From the NCBI RefSeq assembly GCF_003833015.1, contig NZ_RJLQ01000012.1, positions 80,606-144,605 of the forward strand: a stretch of DNA of 64,000 bases, written 5' to 3'. Below the pieces are notes generated by a model. The model did not search any database. It was not told where the DNA came from and saw only the letters and a program-made list of their open reading frames with translations. Numbering within the stretch: position 1 is the first letter of the stretch; every line of letters begins with the position of its first letter. This DNA is from Clostridium sp. E02. Lineage in GTDB: Bacteria; Bacillota; Clostridia; Lachnospirales; Lachnospiraceae. Shown here piece after piece: positions 25,750 to 34,874 of the stretch. The translations under genes were made by a program, and so were the position numbers.

Positions 25750-27117
25750 ATGGATTCGAAGAATTTTAGCGCATTTGAGATAGATGCCATAGGTGAAATA
25801 CTAAATATAAGCCTGGGTGCCTCGGCCACTGCAGTATCCACCATGCTCAATGCCAGAGTTGACATAACCACACCGGTGGTCAGGGTTTTAACAAAGGATG
25901 AATTTGATATAGCAAATCTGGAACCAGCAGTCGGAGTGGAGATTACATATATTGCGGGACTTAGTGGTAGCAATATTATGCTATTAAAGAAACATGATGT
26001 AAAAGTGATAGTAGATATGCTGATGGGGATGGAAACTCCAGAAGAGGAGTTTGAGTTAAATGAACTAAACATCAGTGCAATTTGTGAAGTCATGAACCAG
26101 ATGATGGGATCGTCAGCCACTGCCTTATCTGAATTTTTGAGCAAAACAGTTAATATTTCAACACCGAATTCTTTTGAGATCGGAGACAGTTCAGATTTTA
26201 AAGAGAAATATTATTACGATGAAGATATAATGGTTGTGATTGGATTCACATTAAAAATTGCGGATCAGTTGGAAAGTGAATTTATTAATGTGATGCCCCC
26301 TAGTCTAGCAAAAGAATTGGTAGCAGGATTCTTTCCACAGGAGAGCGACGAAATGGAATCAACAAAAGAACAAGATTCAGTATTGTCTCCGGAAAAAGAA
26401 CCGGAAAAAACAACTTCGGGCAGCGGTATGCTTTCACAAGAAGAGATTGAAAAACTTCTAGCTGGAAGTGCAGAACCAGAGCCTGAGACAAAAAATGAGC
26501 AAACGACTCCAATGCAGGAATCTACAGGTGGAGTTTTATCACAAGAGGAAATCGAAAAGCTTTTAGGTGGCAGCTCAGCCGTAGAACCGGAAAAGGCAGA
26601 ACCGCCGGTTATAAATCAGCCAGATCTAGGTTCGTTTGCGTCTGCACCACCAGTTCTGGATGCTTCAAACATGAATATGCAGCAGATGATGAGTCAGATG
26701 CAGATGCAGCAGCAGATGATCAATCAGATGCAGCAGATGATGAGCCAGATGCAGATGCAGAATTCCCAGCAGGGAGCCGCTAAAAAAGAAGCACCTCAGC
26801 CAAAGACCATTCATGTAAAACCAATTCCTCAAAATACATTAAACGAGGGTGAGTTAAGTTACGAAGAGCAAGAGGAAAACCGGGAACTGATTATGGGAGT
26901 CCCCCTTGAAGTTTCTGTGGAGATCGGCAGAACCAGAAAGCTGGTAAAAGAGATTTTAGAATTTACCAAAGGTTCCCTCGTAATCCTAGATAAGCTGGCT
27001 GGAGAACAGGTAGATTTATATGTAAACGGACAATGCATTGCCAAAGGTGATGTGGTAGTAGTAGACGATAATTTTGGTATTCGTATTACAGAAATCATTA
27101 AAAAGAATATCGAATAG
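25750..27117 (+). CDS. fliY: FliY: CheC-like phosphatase domain fused to FliN switch domain
   Basis: 455 aa. CheC-type domain about 5-195 with two intact ExxN phosphatase motifs (E16/N19 in GEILNISLG and E113/N116 in CEVMNQMMG). A long linker carries two nearly identical copies of LSQEEIEKLL(A/G)GS (228-240 and 263-275), related to the FliM CheY-docking peptide, then an M/Q-rich stretch (308-340). C-terminal FliN/SpoA domain about 378-452 (VPLEVSVEIGRTRKLVKEIL). Dephosphorylates CheY-P at the C ring and forms its base. ATG 25750 chosen. Confidence 0.95.
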   Translation: MDSKNFSAFEIDAIGEILNISLGASATAVSTMLNARVDITTPVVRVLTKDEFDIANLEPAVGVEITYIAGLSGSNIMLLKKHDVKVIVDMLMGMETPEEEFELNELNISAICEVMNQMMGSSATALSEFLSKTVNISTPNSFEIGDSSDFKEKYYYDEDIMVVIGFTLKIADQLESEFINVMPPSLAKELVAGFFPQESDEMESTKEQDSVLSPEKEPEKTTSGSGMLSQEEIEKLLAGSAEPEPETKNEQTTPMQESTGGVLSQEEIEKLLGGSSAVEPEKAEPPVINQPDLGSFASAPPVLDASNMNMQQMMSQMQMQQQMINQMQQMMSQMQMQNSQQGAAKKEAPQPKTIHVKPIPQNTLNEGELSYEEQEENRELIMGVPLEVSVEIGRTRKLVKEILEFTKGSLVILDKLAGEQVDLYVNGQCIAKGDVVVVDDNFGIRITEIIKKNIE

Positions 27118-27133
27118 AGAGGAAGTGACTGTA

Positions 27134-27481
27134 TTGAACAGTTTGATTAGTCTGGCATCGGTGCTGCTTATTACCATCTTGATCTTATATTTAAGCTATG
27201 TTTTCACAAAGAGTTTAGGCAAAGGGATTGGTATGAAGAAGCAGGGGGGCAGTAGTATGCAGATGCTGGACAGGCTTCCGCTTGGGCAGGATAAAGCAAT
27301 TGCAATTGTTCGTACAGGGAATCACTATTTTCTGATTGGAATTGCTTCTTCTCAAATTTCGTTACTTGCAGAACTTTCTGAAGAAGATATACAAAATAAT
27401 CCCCAGGTTCCATTGGCAGGCTATGACAATTTTAAAAATATATGGATGAAATATACCAGTCATCACAGAAAAGATGAGTAA
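27134..27481 (+). CDS. fliO: Flagellar biosynthetic protein FliO
   Basis: About 115 aa. One N-terminal TM (SLISLASVLLITILILYLSY), then a small cytoplasmic domain LDRLPLGQDKAIAIVRTGNH YFLIG typical of FliO/FliZ. The frame opens earlier inside fliY; I place the start at TTG 27134 (GGAAG 8 nt upstream), with GTG 27125 as alternative. FliO helps assemble the FliP ring. Precedes fliP by 11 bp. Confidence 0.85.
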   Translation: MNSLISLASVLLITILILYLSYVFTKSLGKGIGMKKQGGSSMQMLDRLPLGQDKAIAIVRTGNHYFLIGIASSQISLLAELSEEDIQNNPQVPLAGYDNFKNIWMKYTSHHRKDE

Positions 27482-27492
27482 GGAGGGATTGA

Positions 27493-28152
27493 ATGAATGC
27501 AGATGCTTTAATTAATATTAATGGCGGCCGAGTGCCGACATTGGAACTTTTCCTCATAATGACTATCATTTCTTTGATGCCCTCCATTTTAGTGATGATG
27601 ACATCCTTTACCAGGATTGTCATTATCTTATCTTTTACTAGAAATGCACTGGGGGTACAACAAACACCACCCAATATGGTTTTGGTTGGGATTGCGTTAT
27701 TTTTAACGTTGTTTATTATGGACCCGGTCATAAATGATATCAATACCAATGCGTACCAACCCTACATAAAAGAAGAGATTACTCAGACAGAAGCGCTAAA
27801 ACGGGCACAAGTTCCTATGAAGCAATTTATGCTGAAGCAGACAGAGAAAGAGACTTTGAATCTGTTTGCAGAGTTGTCGAATACAAAAATGCCAGAACAA
27901 ATTGAAGATCTGCCGATGACGGTCGTAATATCCTCATTTATGACATCAGAATTAAAACGGGCGTTTACAGCAGGCTTTATGATATTTTTGCCCTTTATGT
28001 TAGTGGATATCATTGTGTCTAGTACACTGATGTCAATGGGTATGGTCATGTTGCCGCCGGCCATGATATCGCTCCCCTTTAAACTGCTTTTGTTTGTTAC
28101 AGTAAATGGCTGGGAACTGCTATTTACAAATTTGGTTAAGAGCTTTCACTAG
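27493..28152 (+). CDS. fliP: Flagellar export gate protein FliP
   Basis: 219 aa with four hydrophobic segments. Conserved blocks LMPSILVMMTSFTRIVIILS and RNALGVQQTPPNMVLVG, plus C-terminal FKLLLFVTVNGWELL. FliP forms the pentameric core of the export gate with FliQ and FliR. No cleavable signal peptide, as in other Firmicutes. SD AAGGAGGG. Confidence 0.96.
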   Translation: MNADALININGGRVPTLELFLIMTIISLMPSILVMMTSFTRIVIILSFTRNALGVQQTPPNMVLVGIALFLTLFIMDPVINDINTNAYQPYIKEEITQTEALKRAQVPMKQFMLKQTEKETLNLFAELSNTKMPEQIEDLPMTVVISSFMTSELKRAFTAGFMIFLPFMLVDIIVSSTLMSMGMVMLPPAMISLPFKLLLFVTVNGWELLFTNLVKSFH

Positions 28153-28169
28153 TGACGGGAGGTGTCAAG

Positions 28170-28430
28170 ATGACAGATGTTGCACTCGGCGGCCTCATGT
28201 ATGAAATGTTTGGGGCGGCCATTAAACTAGCTGGTCCTATCCTGGTAGTCAGTATGGTTATCGGTGTTTTAATCTCCATTATACAGGCTGCAACACAGAT
28301 CCATGAGCAGACAATTACATTTGTTCCTAAACTTTTAGTAATTGGGCTGATGCTTTTGATGATGGGAAGTAATATGATGGAAACACTTAGCGACTTTACC
28401 ATACGTATTTTTAACAACATGCTGGGATAG
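28170..28430 (+). CDS. fliQ: Flagellar export gate protein FliQ
   Basis: 86 aa, two TM hairpin (AIKLAGPILVVSMVIGVLIS; TFVPKLLVIGLMLLMMGS) with the conserved QAATQIHEQT loop. ATG 28170 follows GGGAGGTG; a GTG at 28152 overlapping the fliP stop is less likely. Part of the FliPQR gate. Confidence 0.95.
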   Translation: MTDVALGGLMYEMFGAAIKLAGPILVVSMVIGVLISIIQAATQIHEQTITFVPKLLVIGLMLLMMGSNMMETLSDFTIRIFNNMLG

Positions 28431-28460
28431 CCGGAAGAAGACAGAGAAAGGAAGAGTAAT

Positions 28461-29222
28461 ATGCCAGATACAGGACAGATGATGCTGCTATCTCTGATCT
28501 TTATGCGAATGTCAGGATTTATCATGCTAAATCCGGTATTCGGAAGAAAAAACATTCCGGGATATGTCAAGGGCGCAATGATCATGGTATTCACCCTTCT
28601 CCTTTATTCGTTTTCAGCCGCTCAAGTAGTAGAACCAGTAAATTCCATTGAGTATTCCGTTTTGCTTATAAAGGAATTTGCAATGGGTTATATCATTGGT
28701 TTTGTCATGGATTTATTTATCATGGTAATCACCAGCGCCGGAACGGTCATGGATTTTCAGATGGGTCTTTCTATGGCAACGGTTTTTGATCCCCAAAGCA
28801 ATGCACAGATTGCACTGACTGGAGGAATCTATCATGCCTACTTCATGTTACTATTCTTTGCAGTTGATGGACATCTGGTTCTGATGAAACTTTTGATTCA
28901 ATCGTCTCAGATCGTCCCATATGGGCAAGTGGTGATCGGAACCAATGTGGCATGGGCCATAGCTGATATATTTGTACAGTGTTTTAACATGGCGATTCGT
29001 TTTTCATTTCCTATTTTGGCCATTGAGTTTATAACAGAAATAGCTGTTGGTATTTTGATGAAAGTTATCCCGCAGATTAATGTGTTTGTAGTTAATATTC
29101 AAGCTAAGGTTTTCATTGGTTTGTTAATGCTTGTTTTCTTTTTTTCTCCCATGTCAGAATATGTGAGGGAAATAATTAACCAGATGCTTACAACAATCCA
29201 GAATATAATTGGAATTTTATAA
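28461..29222 (+). CDS. fliR: Flagellar export gate protein FliR
   Basis: 253 aa, about six TM segments. Conserved KEFAMGYIIGFVMDLFIMVI, QMGLSMATVFDPQSNAQIAL, and QINVFVVNIQAKVFIGLL. Completes the FliPQR gate. SD GGAAGAG. flhB follows after 24 bp. Confidence 0.95.
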   Translation: MPDTGQMMLLSLIFMRMSGFIMLNPVFGRKNIPGYVKGAMIMVFTLLLYSFSAAQVVEPVNSIEYSVLLIKEFAMGYIIGFVMDLFIMVITSAGTVMDFQMGLSMATVFDPQSNAQIALTGGIYHAYFMLLFFAVDGHLVLMKLLIQSSQIVPYGQVVIGTNVAWAIADIFVQCFNMAIRFSFPILAIEFITEIAVGILMKVIPQINVFVVNIQAKVFIGLLMLVFFFSPMSEYVREIINQMLTTIQNIIGIL

Positions 29223-29246
29223 TGGCAAAGGATGTGAAAAACTGCA

Positions 29247-30308
29247 ATGGCTGAAGATTCAAAAACAGAAAAAGCCACCCCGAAAAAGCGGCGGGATGAA
29301 CGAAAAAAAGGACGTGTTGCAATTAGTAAGGATATAATTATGATTTCCAGCCTGCTTGGCACATTCATTATGCTAAAACTTTTATTTCCATTTATGTACC
29401 GGACCATGCGGGATTATATGATAAAGTACATAGGCATTGCAGTGACAGCAGAAACACTGTCTGATTATACCGTAGGGGCTTTTTGGGACACTCTGAAAGC
29501 GATTTTAAAAGCGGCATTCCCCATTCTTATAACTTCCACAATTCTTGCAGTGCTAAGTACAGGGGTACAAACCGGATTTTTGTTTTCAAAAGAAAGTATG
29601 AAGCCTAAATTCAACAAACTCAATCCCATCACTGGGATCAAGAATATAGTTTCATTAAAGAGTTTGGTGGAGTTAATTAAAAATATAATTAAAATCGTAA
29701 TCCTTGCAGTTATCTTATTTCAGATCATAAAAGGGGACTTAAATTCCATTGCAAGGAGCATCAATATGAGCATAAATGATTCCATTGTTTATGTTTTAGA
29801 TTCCATTATGGATATGGTGTTTAAAGTATCCATTGTGTTTCTGGCAATCGCAGTCTTTGACTATTTTTATCAATGGTGGGATCATGAACGCCAATTAAAG
29901 ATGTCGAAGCATGATATCAAAGAAGAGTATAAACAGACGGAAGGGAATCCGGAGATTAAGGGACGGATTCGGAACTTACAAAGAGAGAGAGCGAAAAGCA
30001 GAATGATGCAGTCTGTTCCCTCTGCAGACGTCATCATACGTAATCCGACGCATTATGCAGTGGCACTTCGATATGATCTTGACAAAGACAATGCTCCCGT
30101 CTTGCTGGCGAAAGGGCAGGATGAACTTGCATTAAGGATTGTATCCGTAGGAGAAGAAAATGGAGTCTATGTACTGGAAAACAAGCCTCTTGCGAGAGGG
30201 ATTTTTGCCAGTACGAAGGTCGGAGCAGAGATTCCGCCGGAATATTATGGTATGGTTGCTGATATTCTGGTGTTCGTATACCGTATGAACAATAAAATCA
30301 TAGAATGA
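29247..30308 (+). CDS. flhB: Flagellar export specificity switch FlhB
   Basis: 353 aa. Starts AEDSKTEKATPKKRRDERKK, the FlhB N-terminus; four TMs; cytoplasmic C-domain with the autocleavage motif NPTH (in IIRNPTHYAVALRYD). Cleavage there switches export from rod/hook to filament substrates. A second, C-domain-only paralogue lies at 56705. Confidence 0.97.
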   Translation: MAEDSKTEKATPKKRRDERKKGRVAISKDIIMISSLLGTFIMLKLLFPFMYRTMRDYMIKYIGIAVTAETLSDYTVGAFWDTLKAILKAAFPILITSTILAVLSTGVQTGFLFSKESMKPKFNKLNPITGIKNIVSLKSLVELIKNIIKIVILAVILFQIIKGDLNSIARSINMSINDSIVYVLDSIMDMVFKVSIVFLAIAVFDYFYQWWDHERQLKMSKHDIKEEYKQTEGNPEIKGRIRNLQRERAKSRMMQSVPSADVIIRNPTHYAVALRYDLDKDNAPVLLAKGQDELALRIVSVGEENGVYVLENKPLARGIFASTKVGAEIPPEYYGMVADILVFVYRMNNKIIE

Positions 30309-30349
30309 TGAATCCGGCATAGATACTTGAAAGAAATGGTGTAGAGAGA

Positions 30350-32419
30350 ATGAAGAGATTAATGAAAAATTCCATAGTAGTATTTGTCATAACGATAGTA
30401 CTGCTGTTGATTATTCCATTGCCTCCATTTTTTATGGACGTAATGATTATCATAAATATTACCCTTTCCATGATTATCTTACTGATAACCATGAATATTA
30501 AAGAGCCGCTGGAGTTTTCAATTTTCCCATCCCTGCTCTTAATTACAACTTTGTTAAGACTTGGGCTGAATGTATCCTCAACACGTAATATCTTATCCAA
30601 GCAAGGATCCTCCGGTATGGTGATCAAAGCGTTTGGTGACTTCGTATTGCAGGGGAACGTTATAGTCGGTTTTATTATATTCCTTATTATTGTATTGGTA
30701 AACTTTTTGGTTATTACAAAAGGAACCGAGCGTGTGTCAGAGGTTGCGGCACGATTTACCTTGGATGCTATGCCAGGAAAGCAGATGGCCATTGATGCAG
30801 ATTTAAGTTCAGGTCTAATCAATGAGCAGGAAGCCAAAATAAGACGTTACAAGATACAAAAAGAAGCAGATTTCTACGGTGCTATGGATGGTGCGACCAA
30901 GTTTGTTAAGGGAGATTCCATTATTTCTATGATCATCACAGCCATTAACTTTATCGGTGGTGCGATTATAGGTATGATACAGTCCAATATGCCGTTTTCA
31001 GAAGTTTTATCCATCTATAGTATCGCAACGGTCGGTGATGGGTTGGTTTCTCAGATTCCCTCTCTTTTGATTGCAACGGCTACTGGTATGATTGTAACAA
31101 GAGCCGTATCAGAAGGAACGTTAAACGAAGATGTATCGGAACAGTTTTTGGCACAACCAAAAGCAATTATGTTAACTGGTTTCGTTATGATTGTTCTAAT
31201 GGTGGTTCCTGGAATGCCCAAATTACAGCTTGGAATTATGGCGGTCATTTTAATTGCCTCAGGATACAATTTGGGAGAAAAAGTAAAGCAGGCGGCAATC
31301 AAAGAGATTGTTACAACTCAGTCCGGGACCTTGGAGGAATCGCAGGAGCAAGGAACCGACGAGGAATCATATTACCGGGATGTGAATAATGTCTATTCTC
31401 TCATTAATGTGGAACCCATTGAGATGGAATTTGGATACAGTCTGATCCCTCTGATTGATGAAAGCAGCGGAGGGAAAATGATCAATCGAATCGTTATTTT
31501 CCGGAGGCAGTATGCCCAGGATATGGGATTTGTGATTCCTTCTGTCAGACTTCGGGACAGTTCCAGCTTAAACACCAATCAATATGTGATTAAGATCAGG
31601 GGAGAAGAGGTATCAAAAGGAGAAATTCTAGTGGATTACTATCTGGCTCTCGAACCGCCTATTCTATCCGGAGAGGTGGATGGAATCGAAACGGTGGAAC
31701 CGGCCTATGGAATCCCAAGTAAATGGATTCGTCCTGAAAACAAAGAGATGGCAGAGATTTATGGTTACACGGTTATTGATCCTCTGTCAGTCATGCTGAC
31801 TCATCTATCGGAAACCATTCGCCAGCATGCCTATGAAATGCTTGGGCGACAGGAAGTAATGCAGTTATTGGATAATGTGAAAAAACATTCTCCTGAATTA
31901 GTGGAAGAACTGTTCCCTGGACAGTTTACATATGGAAACTTCCAAAAGATTTTAAACAACCTTTTAAAAGAAGGGGTTCCAATTAGAGATATGGAGACAA
32001 TTTTAGAAACCATTGTAGATGCGTTACCTACGACCAGAGATGTAGATGTGATTACTGAGAATATCAGGATTGCATTAAAGAGGACGATTACCAGAATGTT
32101 CTGCGAAGGAGGTCAGATGAAAGTCATGACTTTGGAGGCAGATCTGGAGAAAACAATAATCAGCAGCATGGCAAAAGGAGAGCAGGGAGTCTATCTAGCT
32201 CTCAGCCCGGATGTGATGCAATCTGTGATTGGACAGCTGGGAGAACAGATTAAGAAATTTAGTGATCTGGATCAAAAACCTGTGATTCTTACAAGTCAGG
32301 TTGTTAGACTGTATTTTTACCGTCTGATCGAGCAGTTTTATCCCAATGTGTATGTCCTTTCCTTTCATGAGATTGCCAACAATATTCAGATTCAGGCAGT
32401 TGGAAATATTACCATTTGA
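30350..32419 (+). CDS. flhA: Flagellar export protein FlhA
   Basis: 689 aa. Eight N-terminal TM segments, the FHIPEP signature region (KGTERVSEVAARFTLDAMPG, KQMAIDADLSSGLINEQEA), and a cytoplasmic C-domain from about 325 that receives chaperone-substrate complexes (TTLLRLGLNVSSTRNIL near the N-terminus is also conserved). Forms the nonameric export ring. Usually followed by flhF and flhG; here sigD follows immediately. Confidence 0.97.
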   Translation: MKRLMKNSIVVFVITIVLLLIIPLPPFFMDVMIIINITLSMIILLITMNIKEPLEFSIFPSLLLITTLLRLGLNVSSTRNILSKQGSSGMVIKAFGDFVLQGNVIVGFIIFLIIVLVNFLVITKGTERVSEVAARFTLDAMPGKQMAIDADLSSGLINEQEAKIRRYKIQKEADFYGAMDGATKFVKGDSIISMIITAINFIGGAIIGMIQSNMPFSEVLSIYSIATVGDGLVSQIPSLLIATATGMIVTRAVSEGTLNEDVSEQFLAQPKAIMLTGFVMIVLMVVPGMPKLQLGIMAVILIASGYNLGEKVKQAAIKEIVTTQSGTLEESQEQGTDEESYYRDVNNVYSLINVEPIEMEFGYSLIPLIDESSGGKMINRIVIFRRQYAQDMGFVIPSVRLRDSSSLNTNQYVIKIRGEEVSKGEILVDYYLALEPPILSGEVDGIETVEPAYGIPSKWIRPENKEMAEIYGYTVIDPLSVMLTHLSETIRQHAYEMLGRQEVMQLLDNVKKHSPELVEELFPGQFTYGNFQKILNNLLKEGVPIRDMETILETIVDALPTTRDVDVITENIRIALKRTITRMFCEGGQMKVMTLEADLEKTIISSMAKGEQGVYLALSPDVMQSVIGQLGEQIKKFSDLDQKPVILTSQVVRLYFYRLIEQFYPNVYVLSFHEIANNIQIQAVGNITI

Positions 32420-32454
32420 CAAAGAGTTGTGTCAGAAAGGCAGTGTTAGTCGGA

Positions 32455-33231
32455 ATGGAGCAGGATTTAAGCCAATATACCAATGAAGATTTATTAATTA
32501 AATATAAGCGGACGAAAGATATCAAGATGAAGCATGAACTGGTTATGCGTTACCTTTATATGGTCAAAAGCATTTCTATTCAGATGCGGGATATATATCT
32601 AAGCTTTGCACAAGTAGAGGATATCGTGAATGAAGGTGTTTTAACGATTATGAACGGGCTTGAAAAGTTCGATCCTGAGATGAATGTAAAGTTTGAAACA
32701 TATATATCCAAGCGGATCCGTGGCATGATTATTGATATGGCACGAAAACAGGATTGGATTCCCAGGAGCGTAAGGAAGAATGCAAAAGAACTGGATCATG
32801 CTGTCATGGAATTATGCAATCGTCTTGGCCGTTTTCCTACCCCAAAAGAAACTGCTGATCATATGAATGTGAGCTTGGAAAAGTATCAGGAGGCTTTGGG
32901 TAAGACAAATGTCTACAGTGTTTTGTCACTGGACATGGTGTTAGAAACAGGAAATGATACCAAAAAAACACTTCAGCTTCCGTCCATCAATGACGAGGAT
33001 CAACCAGAATCTCATTACCTCCAGCAGGAATTTCGGCAGGTATTGGTTTCTGCCATTGATCATTTAAAGGAAAATGAACAAAAGGTTATTTCTTTGTACT
33101 ATTTGGACGAATTAAATATGAAGGAGATTGCCAGGGTCATGAATGTCAGTGAACCTAGAATCTCCCAGATTCATTCGAATGCAATTCAAAAAATGAAAGT
33201 ATATTTAAATAATTTTATCAATGGGAAATAA
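32455..33231 (+). CDS. sigD: Flagellar sigma factor sigma-28 (SigD/FliA)
   Basis: 258 aa from ATG 32455. Region 2 (FAQVEDIVNEGVLTIMNGLE, KFDPEMNVKFETYISKRIRG), region 3 (GRFPTPKETADHMN), region 4 helix-turn-helix (LNMKEIARVMNVSEPRISQI). RxxxWIPRS (RKQDWIPRSVRKN) is typical of FliA/WhiG sigma factors. The frame is open back into flhA; no candidate start has an ideal ribosome site (AGAAAGG is too near GTG 32443 and far from ATG 32455), so the start is uncertain by a few codons. Directs late flagellar and chemotaxis genes; inhibited by FlgM (50082). Confidence 0.94.
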   Translation: MEQDLSQYTNEDLLIKYKRTKDIKMKHELVMRYLYMVKSISIQMRDIYLSFAQVEDIVNEGVLTIMNGLEKFDPEMNVKFETYISKRIRGMIIDMARKQDWIPRSVRKNAKELDHAVMELCNRLGRFPTPKETADHMNVSLEKYQEALGKTNVYSVLSLDMVLETGNDTKKTLQLPSINDEDQPESHYLQQEFRQVLVSAIDHLKENEQKVISLYYLDELNMKEIARVMNVSEPRISQIHSNAIQKMKVYLNNFINGK

Positions 33232-33247
33232 GAAAGGGGATAAAGGA

Positions 33248-34048
33248 ATGTTTCAGGGCTTTTATAATCTAGCTTCCAGTATGCTTTATCAAAACCGGAA
33301 CTTAAATACAATCAGTAATAATATGGTAAATTCTAGTACACCAGGGTTTAAATCTGACCGGTTAATCAGCACAACCTTTAAAGATGCAATGCTTTACCGA
33401 ACGGAAAGCATCAATAATAACAATTCCACGCAGATCGGTGCTATATCAATGATGAAGACAGCTGCTGGTACGAAAACTAGTTACGATCAGGGAACTGTGG
33501 AAGAAACTGGAGGTAATTTGGATTTTGCATTGACCGAACCAGGTTTCTTTGCATTAGAAGATACCGATGGTAACCGTCTCTACACCAGAAACGGATCGTT
33601 TGATATCGACCAGGAAGGATATCTATGTCTTCCTTCTATGGGGAGAGTGCTGGACGACAGTGGTAATCCTATTGAGATTACATCGGATCATATATCAGTG
33701 GATAAATCTGGTAATATTTATGAAGTTCCGTTAAAAGGTCTTGGAACAGAAGATGGAGCTGATAGTGAAGACCAGGAACCTAATTTAATCGGGAAAATCG
33801 GAGTGACCAATTTTGATGATTATACCCAGCTCGTAAAAGGAGATAATGGAACGTTCACCACTCAGGCGGAAGGGAATGGCATTGACGGAGGAGTTCAGTG
33901 GAAATCCGTTGAACGATCTAACATTGATACAATTGAAGAGATGACATCCATGATGAGCAGTCAAAGAGCCTCACAGAGTGCAGCGCAGGTACTAAAAATG
34001 TATGATCAGCTTATGAGCAAAATTGTTACAGATATTGGAAGAGTATAA
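33248..34048 (+). CDS. flgF: Flagellar rod protein, FlgF/FlgG family
   Basis: 266 aa from ATG 33248 (AAAGGGG and AAAGGA upstream). N-terminus FQGFYNLASSMLYQNRNLNT with NNMVNSSTPGFKSDRL, mid FFALEDTDGNRLYTRNGSFD, and the C-terminal rod helix SSQRASQSAAQVLKMYDQLM. First of two tandem rod genes; naming as FlgF rather than FlgG is by position. Distal or proximal rod subunit, exported by the type III apparatus. Confidence 0.88.
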   Translation: MFQGFYNLASSMLYQNRNLNTISNNMVNSSTPGFKSDRLISTTFKDAMLYRTESINNNNSTQIGAISMMKTAAGTKTSYDQGTVEETGGNLDFALTEPGFFALEDTDGNRLYTRNGSFDIDQEGYLCLPSMGRVLDDSGNPIEITSDHISVDKSGNIYEVPLKGLGTEDGADSEDQEPNLIGKIGVTNFDDYTQLVKGDNGTFTTQAEGNGIDGGVQWKSVERSNIDTIEEMTSMMSSQRASQSAAQVLKMYDQLMSKIVTDIGRV

Positions 34049-34062
34049 AGGAGGGGCAGCAG

Positions 34063-34842
34063 ATGAATCAATCGTTTTATACAGGTGCTTTGGGGGCCTT
34101 AAATCAACAGGCAAAACTCAATATAGTATCCGGTAATATTGCCAATGTAAACACCGTAGGATATAAATCACAATATGGTGCGTTTTCTGACTTGATTTAT
34201 GCGCAGACAAGAAATACGAAGGGAGAAGACGGGGGTAAGACAGGAAGTGGAACAAAGATCAGTGAAGTAAAAATGAATATGACAAATATGCCCTACCGTA
34301 CGACTGGAGTTGAGAGTGATCATGCAATTGCAGGAGAGGGCTTTTTTATGTTAAAAGATCCAACAACGGAGCAGATTACTTATTCTAGAGATGGCTGCTT
34401 CCAACTGGCAAAAACCGATGATAAATATTATTTGGTTAATGGAGATGGGAAAAGAGTATTAAACATGGATCAAGAGGAGATTTCCTATGATGTAAAACCA
34501 GCTTCCTATCCCTCTGAAGATGGGGAAGAGGAAGAAGAGGAAGAGGAACAGGTAGAGTATGGGGAAGGGGAACATGACCCTCATTCCATAGGAGTTTATA
34601 CATTTTCAAGACTCAACGGACTTGAAGGTGTAGGCGATAATGGATTTGCTGCAACTGCAAAAAATGGAGATCCAGTTCTTTTAGAGAAGGCAAAAGTGGT
34701 AAAAGGATCATTGGAAGAGTCAGGGACAGATTTTGCCCTTGAGATGACTAAAATGATGGAAGCTCAACGGGCTTATTCCTATGCGCTTAAGATGGTACAA
34801 ACTTCCGACGAGGTTGAGACTACGATAAATTCACTGCGATAA
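34063..34842 (+). CDS. flgG: Flagellar rod protein, FlgG family, with acidic insert
   Basis: 259 aa. QSFYTGALGALNQQAKLNIV, NIANVNTVGYKSQYGAF and C-terminal ESGTDFALEMTKMMEAQRAY are rod/hook family motifs. The central region has an unusual glutamate run (eight consecutive Glu near residues 154-161). Likely distal rod. SD AAAGGAGGGG. The tandem rod pair sits between sigD and cheC. Confidence 0.88.
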   Translation: MNQSFYTGALGALNQQAKLNIVSGNIANVNTVGYKSQYGAFSDLIYAQTRNTKGEDGGKTGSGTKISEVKMNMTNMPYRTTGVESDHAIAGEGFFMLKDPTTEQITYSRDGCFQLAKTDDKYYLVNGDGKRVLNMDQEEISYDVKPASYPSEDGEEEEEEEEQVEYGEGEHDPHSIGVYTFSRLNGLEGVGDNGFAATAKNGDPVLLEKAKVVKGSLEESGTDFALEMTKMMEAQRAYSYALKMVQTSDEVETTINSLR

Positions 34843-34874
34843 GGTTGCAGTTGTAAAGGAAAGAGGGCGATTAC

